The notes under the pieces are model-generated. The model worked only from the letters and a program-made list of their open reading frames with translations, was not told where the DNA came from and did no database searches. The position numbers and the translations under genes are program-made. From Intoshia linei (lineage: Eukaryota > Orthonectida > Rhopaluridae): DNA of 39,730 bases. Shown in pieces: positions 9,902 through 22,200 of the stretch; position 1 is the first letter of the stretch, and each line of letters starts with the position of its first letter. Location: assembly GCA_001642005.1 (NCBI GenBank), contig LWCA01000213.1, positions 1-39,730 on the forward strand, given 5' to 3'.

Positions 9902-11450
9902 TTATAAGAAGTCTGTAAAAATGTTTTTTATATCGCTAAGAATTGCATTACATTGCTCAAATTGTTCCAATGAGCAACATGTATCTTGAATTTCATCTGA
10001 TGTATATTTTGAACTATTTGTCAAAGTGTTGTTTATTTTGTTAATTTTTTTCATTTGGTTTGCTGTTCTGTAAATATGTTCATTTATCTAAAGAACTTTT
10101 ATAAATTAGTAAATTATAACAAAAATAAAAAATAATTTTAGTATGGTGACTAGTTTATATCTTATTACTGACACAAATTATTTTATTATGATTACCATTA
10201 GATTATTAGAAAAATGGGCCCATACAAACAATATGAAACTTAGATTATCCAATTTATCGTGGATATCAAATCGGGTCCTATGCTATTAACTTTTATCCTG
10301 CCGCTAATAGTTTCCGTGGTTGCAGGTACTATTGCTTTAATTATGTTGATTTATGATATATGATAACTAAGATATATTCAAAAAATTATTGTGCTAGGAC
10401 TACCTCTGAAAATGGGGTTACACGCGTGATTTTATTTGGGTAATCTTTTTCCATCAGTTTTTAATTATTAAAATGATTTAAATGCGAATTAAATACAAAA
10501 TTGTAATACAACATTAAAATATAACAATAATCAAAATTACTAGGAAACATCCATTGTTCTATTTTAAGAACATTGATTTTTATTAACTTATTGTACCTAC
10601 TTATTGTATCTACCGTGGTTTAATAATTTTGCTATTAAAGTATAATAAATATGATGGAAAATAATATGTGACCGAGCCAGTGTTGTAGTTGAAAAACAAG
10701 CTTTAAATTTCAATTTGTAAATAGAACTGAAAATCTATAAATTTTCTTGACTCCCTGAAACACAAACCAATGTATATAAAGTGATAATTTTTTTAAAGGT
10801 CATAGACGATACGATGGGTGTTCGATTAATTTGATTAGATGCATTGTAAAGACATACTAATGTACTTTAAATTGTACCTAAAAAACATGTTCCATTTTGG
10901 AAACATTGGCAGAATAAAGGTTAAAACTAAGTACAAACTTTAAGGTTGGATTAAGATAAGATAAAATTCGAGTAAGGCCCTTACCGCAGGTATTCTCAAC
11001 TTTATCACGCAGTTGATCCTAGATTTTTTTGATTTTGCATAGACCGGTCAGAGCCAAACTTGGACGGTAAAATCAGAAATATGTCCCTAGCCAATTTATC
11101 TTTGAAAAAAGATGCATAATTCCATTTTTCCAAGGGCCAGCCATGACAGTTTAAATTTGGAAAACAAAACTGGTAATATTAAAAAATGAAATTAATATGT
11201 AAATGTAGAAATAATTTGTAACTTAAATGCTAAATTTTGTAAAATGAGGTTTTTTTGACAAAAATTTATTGGAGGTCCCGAACAAGGTATCAGCACCATA
11301 GGTTCGGTTCTTATGCTCAAGGATCATAAATGAGTTACCTTATTGTAATTAATGATTTAACTTTACCTTTTTATGTGCGGTGTATGAGTCATTGTTTAAT
11401 AGTTGAACAATTTTAGATAATTTTATCTCCAATGATGTAAATTCAGACAT
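9902..11450 (-). CDS. Small two-exon gene, 89-residue helical protein
   Basis: Exon 1 is 11367-11450 and encodes 28 residues from the ATG at 11448-11450 to KK, ending at a GTAAAG donor. Exon 2 is 9902-10087, entered after TTTAG, and encodes 61 residues and TAA. The join is phase 0. AATAAA follows the stop by four bases (9892-9897, minus strand). The sequence is polar and mostly helical in character (MSEFTSLEIKLSKIVQLLNN; INEHIYRTANQMKKINKINN; CCSLEQFEQCNAILSDIKN), with spaced hydrophobic residues that would suit a coiled coil. The size and pattern are like small subunits of multi-protein complexes, but I do not recognise the family and assign no function. Support comes from the clean splice sites, stop and poly(A) signal. 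The 1.3-kb intron contains a possible separate exon on the plus strand. Confidence 0.6.
10244..10363 (+). CDS. Possible terminal exon for a membrane-anchored peptide
   Basis: After CTTAG at 10239-10243 the frame is open for 39 codons to TGA at 10361-10363. It encodes a hydrophobic stretch (MLLTFILPLIVSVVAGTIA, then LIMLIYDI) preceded by IVDIKSGP. The base composition is locally less A+T-rich, as in real exons here. However, a second overlapping frame is also open to a GT at 10326, no upstream exon or start was found, and it sits inside the intron of a minus-strand gene. It could be a nested gene, an old exon or chance. Confidence 0.2.
   Translation: MIQFIVDIKSGPMLLTFILPLIVSVVAGTIALIMLIYDI
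10400..11366. other. Rest of the 1.3-kb intron of the 89-residue gene
   Basis: No exon was recognised. The part from about 10970 to 11170 is less A+T-rich than its surroundings (for example GTAAGGCCCTTACCGCAGG and GGCCAGCCATGACAG), which suggests an unidentified transposon relic. No terminal repeats could be paired. Confidence 0.35.
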
Positions 11451-13215
11451 TTTGTTCAAAATCAAAAAAATTGGACAAGAAATTAAAAATTTTGTAAAAT
11501 AAATATGAAATCTTCATAGCAATTTGTAATTTGAGTTAACATCGAATATAATGTTAAACTACGTAATCTACGTTTCTTAAATGTAGATTTTTATATCAGA
11601 CTAGCAAACTCTGTTATTAGTTACCAATTTGTCCGTTTTGTAGTTAATTCTACTAGCGTGGACTTTTCCATATACAATTTTATATATAACCCATATAACG
11701 AGAAAAAATAAAACATTGAAATAACTCAAATTAATAATAAATAGTACAAAAATAAAAAGCAAAAATCAAATTGATATTGACATGAATTTATTGAAATTAA
11801 TTATCACGTCTGTATTATTATATTGAAAATGATAATTTGAGATTTAAAAATTGCGTAGCAATGCAAAAAATTTCGAAGGAATGAATTATATAGATTTTCA
11901 CTTATATTTCTTTATTGGAAATGGGTAGACGTACAATCCTCATTTTTTTTGAAATTGTAGGATCAATATTTACATTTTCAATTTTTATTTTCATTGAAAT
12001 ATTTGAAAAATATTGGTTGATAATATATTAAAAATTATTTTTCACCCGGGAATGTCTGGGGTTGAAATTTGTATTTATATCAACTGGAATAAGCTCTATC
12101 AGAATAATTTTTTTTTTTTAATTTTGCAAATTTAATTATTTCACATTTTTTGTTTTAATAAAATATATAATATATTAATATTTTGCCTTAAAGTCTACCT
12201 TCTTAAAAACCACAATAATGAAGATAGAAATTAACTCTAAAATATAAAACGGATACCCAATAAGGTAAACAAAATAAATACACAAGAGCCATAAAAACGA
12301 ATACTAAAGTAATATTGTATCAAATTTAGTAAATTAAAGTTTAGTTTGTTAATGTTAAAATGGTGTGCGCAACTCGAATAGCCATTTTTTTTAAAAGTTA
12401 ATAAATGATTATATTGATATTTCATGAATACATCAAATCTACACTAGGCGCCAAAGAAATTCCAAAATTTTAAAAAAATATATGTGACGCCTTAATCATT
12501 AGGGTCTAATGTACATAATTTGTGATATGCATTTTTTAAATGCTATTACTCCAAATGATTGAAGTGTGAATAATTTACAATCGGATAGAAATAATTATTA
12601 TATTTGATCTATTAGTAAGTAGCACTTTAAGGAAAATTAATTATTATATTCAAATTAGGGAATAAAATTTGGGTCAACAAACTATATTATGAAGGAACGT
12701 GATTTTTTGAAATTATTCCTAACATCTTAGAAACTTTGTATAAAAATTAAAATACATCTGGAACCATTTCACCAATTAATATGGCCACCATCACGTATAT
12801 TGATATTATTTGCATTAGTAGAGTGGAATTATTTTACATCCTAAATATTTTGAAAAATATATTTTTTAAAAAAATTATTAAGTCTAGACAGCTGTGGATT
12901 GGTTCAAAAAATTTGAAATTTAAGTTTCTTAATAAAAATCGTATATAATGTATTATAGTTTTAAACATTTCAAAGTTTTATTTCATTTTAATCCAGTTAA
13001 TTAATCATAATACAAATGTACTAAGTTGATTGACATGTACTTCCATGCAATTAACTTGTTCACTAAAAAACATTTATAATAATATAAGGTTATTCAATTG
13101 ATAAAATTTCATCAATACAATGCATTAAATGCGTAGCCTTCTTGGTGTCATTGACAAATATTTTATGACTACGATATAAATAAAATTATCTACAGTTAAA
13201 AATTAAATCGACTGA
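11451..13215. other. Divergent intergenic region
   Basis: This separates the 89-residue gene (-) from the integrin gene (+), so it should hold both promoters. It contains an inverted Helitron fragment at 11845-12185. No further exon could be supported. A short minus-strand open segment near 12770-12860 was examined and not accepted. Confidence 0.45.
11845..12185 (-). mobile_element. Inverted Helitron-family fragment
   Basis: Read on the minus strand it matches 6615-6945 of the intronic Helitron over about 330 bases, including GATAGAGCTTATTCCAGTTG, ATATTATCAACCAATATTTT, ATTGATCCTACAATTTCAAA and GAAAATCTATATAATTCATT. It lacks both termini. Confidence 0.75.
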
Positions 13216-16200
13216 ATGAATGTGAATTTGAAACTTTTTATTCTATTTTTGTTTTTTAAAGGTATTTTTAAAAATATTGTGTAATTATTGTAATATGCTT
13301 TCTCTAAATTCGATAAAGCTAAACATAAAAACATCAATTTATATACAGTCTAAGCCTTATTAACGGAATTGAAAATTCCCTAATTCTGTTACTATGAAAA
13401 TTTACCCATGGTAACACCCTTTTTAACGGAATTCAAGAAAAAATAAATAATTCAAAATTCCGTTAATAAGGACTTAGAGTGTAGCTAATTAAAAATAAAA
13501 ATTTTTAAAATTTTAAAAACACCAATTGATACTTAACAGTAAATGATTGATAAAACTTTTTTATCACCTACTTGTCGATTTTGTCACGTTTCAAAGCAGT
13601 AGCCGTATACAACCCGTTACGTAAGGTATAAGGTTAAGGTACAATACATATAAATAAGAGACTAATGTATTTTTCAGTTTGTGTACTGACCAACTCTAAA
13701 AATGAAACCAATTGACTTTTCAAAATAAGGAATTTATAAAATTTATAATTTAAATATCCAGGAAATAATTTTCTTATACAAAAAGAAGTTTGTCATTTAA
13801 AATTATCATGTGAAGACTGCTTGAAAACGATGGATTGTTTTTGGTGCGCAGATCCAAAATTTTTACATGTAATAATTTCACTGTTTACAAATGTACAAAC
13901 AGTAAATATCATTAAATAAAATTAAACTTTACCAAAACATGAAGAAGATAGCATCATGTAATAGAAAAGAAATTTTGATTTACATTTGTTAAATCGTTAA
14001 AAATTTAATATTTTTAATATCAGAGTTGGTTTAATCAGAATTAAAAATGTATTTCTGTTTATTTATTAATTTGTTCCAGTTTATTTAATAAAGTAACAGG
14101 AGTCGAGTTTTAAAAACCCTATATTTCTTTTAAAATTGTTTGAGGGTGATGTTTTATCGCAAATTTCATTTTCAGAAATTAAGTTCTTCAAGGGCAAAAA
14201 CCCCAATTATTATTTTTTTTAAAATTTAAACCAATCCTAGAATTATAAAAAATACACAATCTGATCAAGATTTTAAAATCATCACGATTATAATATATTT
14301 CAAAATCTTATATCTTCACTACCAGGAACCCTAATTATCCTTGTTTGTAAAAATGAATATTTTGGACATTAATATTATTTTTGTAATTTAGAGCAAACCA
14401 CGTTGTTTGGAGGCAGAATTTGCACCATTTAAATGTTTAAATGATTTAATAACGTTGGGTTTAACAAGTGATGAAAATTTTGTGGTAAAATTCTACTATT
14501 TTTAATTTGTATTCATTATATTATACATTATACATGTATTGTATTAATACATTAATATATTTACACTGTACAAAATTTTTTGTAAAATTTTAAAAGATCA
14601 GAACGAAATTTAGTTTATGACATAGATAACACTGTCAGGATTCGAATGATGTTTGTGATTGTATCTGGTTAGATCGTAATCTTGAGATATTTCATTTTTA
14701 AAGTGTATATATAAAGAAATTTATATAATACATAGAATTAAGTTATATTGAAGTTGATGTTAAATTCAATTTTGTGACCCTTTAAAAATATAATTTCAAA
14801 AAAAATATTAAATTAGCGTTGAGTTTATATAAGTATATAACATATTCTGAGGAAAAATTTACGATATCTAGTGTAGATAAAAAATTGGCTTTGACCTTTA
14901 CCATAATTTTTAAAAAAAAATTGGTTTTTTTTTGAAAAGAACAGAACATTTTGATATATACCATGTATCTCAAAATATGTAGCTTATACTGTATTAGATA
15001 TGAAATTCTGGTTAGATCTCAAAAAAATCCCACCTCTTAACATGTTGAATATTAAATATTATCACATTAATTATGTATTTATTAATATTGAATAATATTG
15101 TACCTTGTACACTATAGATTGAAAAGGACGATGAAAAAATTAACGTTAGCACTGTTAAAAGTAAAAAATATTAAATTTTTAATTATTAATTTTAGACTAT
15201 AAAAATGAATTTTTTAGATCGATCAAAAACATTTTCAATTAAAATAATTAATCCAAATGTGTACAAAACAGACATCTATTTTTTAACTGATGCGAGCTAC
15301 ACAATGCAAAGGTATATCGACGCAATTTCGGATGAAATGGAAATTATTCGTAATGATAAAAAATTTTTATAATTTAAAATTTAATTTATATAGAAAATAA
15401 CCTTTCTGATAATCAAACCGACGCACAATATAGATATGGATTTTGTAATAATTTAGATTTATATATTTTACATTTTAAAGTTTTAAATAAATAGAGATTT
15501 ATTTAGTTGTTGAAAAACCAAATAGCCCCTTTTCAAATTACAAAAAGTATAAATTATTAATACAAACGCATAGTTAGGTTGCTTATAACAGTGCAGAACT
15601 AAACCTAACATAATCACACAGAGAATCTTGAAATAACCCATAAATAATATTGAGATAAAAAGTTGAGGCTGCAGCCGGGGAGAGTATCGTTATGTTAGGT
15701 TCGGTTCTGACAGGTTGGTCAAGTTGTCTCATTCAATGTTGAGAAAAAACTGAAAACTATGAGCTTTTGAACAGATTTCACAAATTTATATCAAACATTT
15801 TTTTTTTACTTACATTTAAATTTGTTAGTACATTTCTCAAATATTGAAAAAAAATTAAATCATTGATTTAATTAATTAGCATTGATTAATTAGAAGCTTG
15901 ACTACCCTTCATTTTTTAAATACCAATTTAAATTATAAAACTAGTATAAAATCTGGTGTCGATGTTTTTTTTCCAGTTAAAGAAAATATTACGAAAGTGG
16001 ATGTAGGTTTTATCAATAAAACAAATCTAATTTAATTTGCGTTTACTTTATGTCCATTTCATGGGTTCATTTTATAGTGTTATCTGTCAAGTTTTTTTGT
16101 TTTAGAGAAATTAATTATTCAGAATTTTTCAAATAAAATGTAAATTTCATTTATGTTAGTCTTAATCTTTAATCTTTGGTAGTTTAAAAATAAGCATTCA

Positions 16201-19200
16201 CGTTATTATGATTAATAAAATTCGGGGATTCTTGATTTATTTTATAAATTTTATTTAATTTTTTTTTAGTTTCGTCAGTATATTAAAGCAAATCAGGACG
16301 AATTGGAAGCGGGATTTGAAGCAATGGTTCAAGTTGTAATGTGCAATGAGGTAAATTCAAAAAATTTTAAAAAAACCGGTGGACTCAACAAAAATTATAT
16401 ACATTACATCCTTTACTTATATAAAATTTTATTTGTGTGTAATCATTTATTTAAAAAAACCTCAACGGTTAATACAGTTTTCAAGAGTGATGCAAAATCG
16501 AAAATTTAATTTACCTAAATTGAGTTTTTCAGGTTAAAAAACCCAAATTGGCTTTATTTTAAAAATAAAACCAATTCTAAAATTAAAGAAACACATATCC
16601 TTGGACTCGTTTGAAAATCATAATATTTATAGTGACTTTATTAATACATTTTAAAAAAAGGACAATCTGTGGTTATGATTCTGAAATGAATTTTTTTCAG
16701 GTTGGCATTTATTAAAATTCATATCATTTTAAAAACTATCCCATAATTTGTTTTATAAAATTTTAGGATTTTAATATTTGAAAAATTTTCATTTTTTAAA
16801 CATAGGGTCACTTGTGCTTTTGACCGTGAAAGTGTGCGTTTCTTAGGCTGAGATTTACGACAATGTTAATGATTTTAAAACGCGTCTCAGAATTTATGTT
16901 TTATGAAATTTTTGGGCTAATTTGGGCTGATTTTATTTTTAAACAAAAAGGTAAATTGGGTTTTTTACCATGAAGGAATCAAACTCGGAAACTGAAAAAT
17001 AGATATAGACACGCCTTGCGAAACACTGTATTGGAAATTGAGTTTTTTAAATTCTACGACTGTCAATTTTTTAAATATACAGTAACACACACAGACATTT
17101 AATTTTATAAAGTAAACGATATATACCGTATTTTTCGGAGTATAATGCGCACCCTTTTAGATGAAAAATTAGGAATGCACCTTATACGCCAGTGCGCCTT
17201 ATGAGGATTTTGCAAGGAAAATTTTTTTCTAACTATATATTGTACCATTTGATTCATAATTTTTTATAGAAATTCTTCTGTTAAAAATAAAATAAAATGC
17301 GCCTTATATGTGAATTTTGTGTTGTAAATTGTTTTTTTATACAGGGTGCGCCTTATACTCCGAAAAATACGGTAATTATAATTATTGTTTTTACGTTTAT
17401 ATGAAGTAATTAATATATACCTTAATATGTAATTTAAATTTAGTCGAAATGAAAAAAAGATATTAAATTAGATGTTTTTAATTAGAAAAAATTACTGTCA
17501 TTGCCGAAATATCATTTTTCACTTTTTTATTTCTCTAAATAATTATTTAAATTATAATGTAATTATAAAATAATTCATGGAACCCCAAAAATCTTTTGAG
17601 GACCCTGGGGTCCACATGGATTTCGTTGAGAATGGCTGCTTTAGATGATTAAATTGAAATCATTTCATTTCAATAGCTTATAATAAGACCTGCGGGGATG
17701 TGGAAAATTTTAATGCCGTAGTTTTGTGTATTTTAGTAATACATTGCACGAAAAAACTATAGCACATTCATAAAACTACATGAAAACGCTTTAAAAAGTG
17801 TGGTTTTGTTAAAAATATTTTGTATACTGAATTTTAGTTTGAGAGCACCGCGGTGCACCGGTACAAAAAATTACATTATAACATGAATATTTTATTGGCG
17901 AGACATTTTTATATATTCAATTGGGAACATAAAAATCACAATCATACTATAATGAATACATTCGCGATTTCTTAGAAATCTTTTTGTATAGGGCGGCCCA
18001 AACATACTAGGGTCTAAACATTATCGTTAATTATTTTTATTAAATTAGATATCTGGATGGCGAAACAAATCATCTAAATTTATTATTTTTGCTTCAGATA
18101 AAGAACAACATTTAGCTGGAGACGGGAGAGTTTTTTATGTAAAAAAATTGCATAATTTAAGTTTTAGTTTTTGGGTATATTTGAACCAAACAGTATGCAG
18201 TGTCATACAAATTCGAGTTACATTTATACAAAATCGTTGGAACAGGTTATTTTTAAAATATTTAATATATTAATTATGATTATGGAAAATCTATTTAAAT
18301 AACCATTAAAAATTTCATCCTTCCAAATTCCTAAATTAATCCTATGAGTAAATTGAAAAGTTATATTTTCTAAACTTTGAGTGAAAATCTAATAACGTCA
18401 TCTTTGGATTTATATATTCTTTTTACAACCTTTTAGTTTGTAAAATACATCGTTAAAATTCCATTTTGGTAATCTGTTACGAGTCAAGATAGATCTGGGC
18501 GACCAAACATAATTTTTTATTTAATTTAATCATTGAATCTTACCGTTTCGTAAAATAGAGTTGGTATGCACATAATTTTGGATTGTTTTATAAAAAATAA
18601 AATTTATCTTGCTAGGGATAGATTTTGGATGCATTCAAATTTAATTTTGATATATGTTATAATATAACATTGTTATATATTGCTAGTTTATAGTACACAT
18701 ATTTGCCTTAAAGCCCAGCACAAGTCGAATTTTCCGGTTTTATCTTAATTCTAACCCCTCAAAATTGTTCATTAACCGCCAGTGAAGGATTTGTCATGGA
18801 AACGTAGTTTTTTCTAATCCGCGCGTAACCACCATACAGTTTTTATTTGATTAAGATGCGTATATTCAAAAATGTATATTCTAACAGGTTGACTTGAAAT
18901 TTTTAAAAAAAGGAACGTATAAGGAATCATCATTGAAGGTTAACGGAGAAATAGTTTTCTACAATATCTTAATATATTTTAGGATTACCCATCCGTGTAC
19001 CAACTAAAAAAAATGTTGCAACTCACTGGCATACATGTTATATTTTTTGTGAGTAATGAAAGTATTGAATTTTACAAATCTCTTAAAAATTATCTTCCAA
19101 ATTCTGACATTGCGTCCTTTTCTTCAGATTCCGATATTACTGAAATTATTACTCAGACTTACAAAGTAATTTTTAAATTATAATTTTTTCGGTTTATCAA

Positions 19201-22200
19201 TATTTATTGTTTATTTGTGTGTTTAGTCTGCTAGAACATCTTTGGGGATTTCAGTGGAATCAATTTCTTCTAGTAATGTGACTGTCTTTATAACTGCAAC
19301 TTGCCAAAATGTTGATCCAATAAATAAAAATACTTGTATTTATATAGATGATGATGTAAATTTTTATAGACATTAAAAATTGTCGAATTTATACTACCCA
19401 AGTAAAAATCTTAACCTAGTATCATCCAAACCGGCGAAAATTAACATTATGATATTATATAATATTAAAAATATTCGGAAACGACATAATGTCGAATAGA
19501 TCATAGCCAACTCCCTCGGATGAAATTGACATTTATGATATTGAACAATAAAAATTATTTTAATACTCAATTTGGAAAAATGAGTATCTTATTTTACAAA
19601 ACTTTTGTTTAGGCCCCAGAGGAGGAACCTCTGGTACGGTAACTTTAGCTCCGATCAATTCCCTTTTATGGAGTAACTTTTATCTAAATAACTTTACTAC
19701 AAGTTATTTTTATGCATGGTACAATTTTGTTAAAGGTCACCAAAATTGTTCGTAAACCGATTATAGACTAAATTTAATTACAAAAATTTAAATAATGCAT
19801 CAAAATTTAGTTGAGTTTCAATGTGACTATTTTCAATGCTGGCGAATTTGATGATTTAGTTAATGTTACACTATCAACCTTTGGATATTTTATCAAAAAA
19901 TTATCAGTATCGATTGGCTTTTATGATACCTGCAATTGTCATAAAGTAAACTTATCATATTCAATTTAATTTTGCATGTGTTTAAAGTTATAATTTGAGT
20001 TTTAGGTTATGGATTCTAATTGTGAAAATGGGGAACGAGATTGCGGACAGTGTAAATGTATTAACATTGTTCCATGTAAAGTGTAATTTTTAATTTAAAA
20101 TGTAACTGCATTGATAAAATATATTTAATCTCAAGTAAATATGAGTGAGTTGATCTTATATGGTTGTTGATTTGTATTTTTAACTTTTGTCTTTTAGAAA
20201 TTGCGCTGAGGGTATGTTTTGTAATGAATGTACCGGTCAATGTAATTGCTTGCCGTGTATATTGGATAATGAAACCAATCTCAGGTGTTCTGGTATATTT
20301 TATTAAATATTTACAAATTAAACAATATTATAATTTACTTGAACCACTATAATATAGGATATGATATAATATAGACTCAATGGTTGGTAAATGTGGAATT
20401 TGAATAATTTTTATTTCAATAAAATAGTTACCAAAACAAATTAATTCTATAATGCTTTTTTGACCTCGAAGAATCATGTAATTATCTGAACGTTAACTGA
20501 ACATAGCTGTTATAGATGTGAGTTTTTTTAAAATTCTAGGACTCTTAATTTTTAAAAAAAAAGTTACTCTGTGGTTTTGATTGTGAAATGTAAGTTTTGA
20601 GGTTAAGATTCACTATTATGCTAATCGTTTTAAAAAAATCGCATAATATGTGTTTTTTAAAATTCTAGGACTAATTTTATTTAAAATAAAACGATATTAC
20701 AGTGTTTGACTCTGAAGGACTCAATTTCCCAAAATATAATTTGCCACTACATATCACTATCAAAAAACTGTATTAGAAATTGGATTTTGTAAATTCTATG
20801 ACTTTTTATTTAGTATGTAACAATAAAATAATACCTTTCTCTCTACAATTCGAAAATCATATACAGTAGGGATGTGAATTTTAGTAGCTTTTTTGGAAAT
20901 TTTATAGTGCAGGAACGGAGAAAGTCGCTTATGACATTTTTATGGTTACACTGAAAAAACATAATTTTGGAAAATTTTTTGGCGAGACGCTTGCGATTTT
21001 AAAGATCCCATACAAAAATTTTCTACAAAAATTAAAATATAACTTTATTTAATGCAATGTTAGCATCGAATGTGTTATTCATGTTTTGAGTGATCTTGTG
21101 TTGATCGTCATGTTTGGTTGTTCACTTTGCATCTTGAAATTCAATTCTACCTCATTTATTTTTGTTTTTAGTGGAAATTTGTATCAATGAAAAATGATAA
21201 TTTTAAACATGGATAAAATAAAAAGTAAACGAGGTAGAATTAAATTTAAAGATGTAAAGTGAACAACCGAACATGAAGATCAACACAAGACCACTCAAAA
21301 CATAGTTAACACATTCGATGCCAACATTCCATTAAATAAAGTTATAATTTAATTTTTGTAGAAAATTTTTGTATGGGATCTTTAAAATCGCAAGCGTCTA
21401 CGCAAATTTTTATCTAATTTAAATAATTTTTTTTGTATTGTCATTTTTGATTAATTACTCAACTTTTTCCGATCCAGCACTTAATTTTTAAAATTTTGTA
21501 ACACCCTCTAATATACAGTCATGGTTTATTCAGCCATAACGAACACTCATCATACTTAACATGACTCTATAACGAACAAATTTTTTTTTAATTAATACAA
21601 ATTTCAACAGTTAATGTGAAATTTTACCGAACATATAATATGAAGATTACGAACAGCTCTAAAAATGGATCGCTGCTGTTCGTTATGGCGAAACATGACT
21701 GTATAACATCATACATTTTTTTGAAAATTACATGTTATTAACAGCGGTATGATGTATTTTACAACGGTATAAAAAATTTTATCATTGAATATAAAAATTA
21801 ACATATGTAGGTTTTAATTAAAAATGGCTATAATTAAAATTAGGAAACGGTAATTGTAATTGTGGTGCCTGTGAATGTTATGCTCAATATACCGGAAATA
21901 ATTGCAAAGTAATATTTTCTATTAAAAACCTACAAAATTATTATCTAAGTAAATTAGTTAATTTAATAATTTATATGTAATATGTAATATTTATGATCTA
22001 TAAAATTTGAATTTTTTTATTTTTATAGCTAAAAATTGAATCAACGGATAATTGTCTTGCTTGCTTGAAAAAATGCCCTACTCCTTTTAAAATTTGCAAG
22101 AAATGTTTGGTACTTAATTATTAATAAATTTATTAAATTTGAAAAATTAGCAATGTGATGATTGTTTCACATATATTCCATGTATAATGTGTCACTTAAA

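Larger units (their letters stand above)
15218..19165 (+). other. Integrin beta-I domain exons, metal-site residues
   Basis: Known beta-I metal sites can be compared by eye. The MIDAS loop DxSxS reads D-A-S-Y-T (exon 15218-15349), and the MIDAS Glu is kept in N-Q-D-E-L-E (exon 16270-16350), where the usual motif is N-L-D-x-P-E; the proline is replaced by Leu. The Asp pair that follows SYSMK in typical betas and forms the ADMIDAS reads R-Y after SYTMQ, so it is absent. The usual FVDKP block reads FVEKP, and the strand with the later Asp reads FASDKEQH. The specificity loop is short: FVEKPNSPFSNYKK is followed directly by NIKSGVDVFFPVKENITKVD, without the usual cysteine pair. Exons are small (40-183 nt), and one intron is only 29 nt (18139-18167). 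Confidence 0.8.
20293..21843 (+). other. Integrin intron 16, three stacked repeats
   Basis: This intron holds, in order, a degenerate Helitron-like segment (about 20520-20830), the dispersed unit at 20871-20960, a 415-bp fold-back at 20985-21399 and a CAGTCATG MITE at 21516-21701. It interrupts a single I-EGF module between CSG and NGNCNCG. Confidence 0.6.

Noticed and set aside
12770-12860. Short minus-strand open segment near 12770-12860
   Set aside because: Too short, no convincing splice partners, no recognisable sequence.
14782-14973. 63-codon minus-strand open frame
   Set aside because: Lies in an integrin intron; Phe/Lys/Asn-rich as expected by chance in A+T-rich DNA, with no supporting signals.
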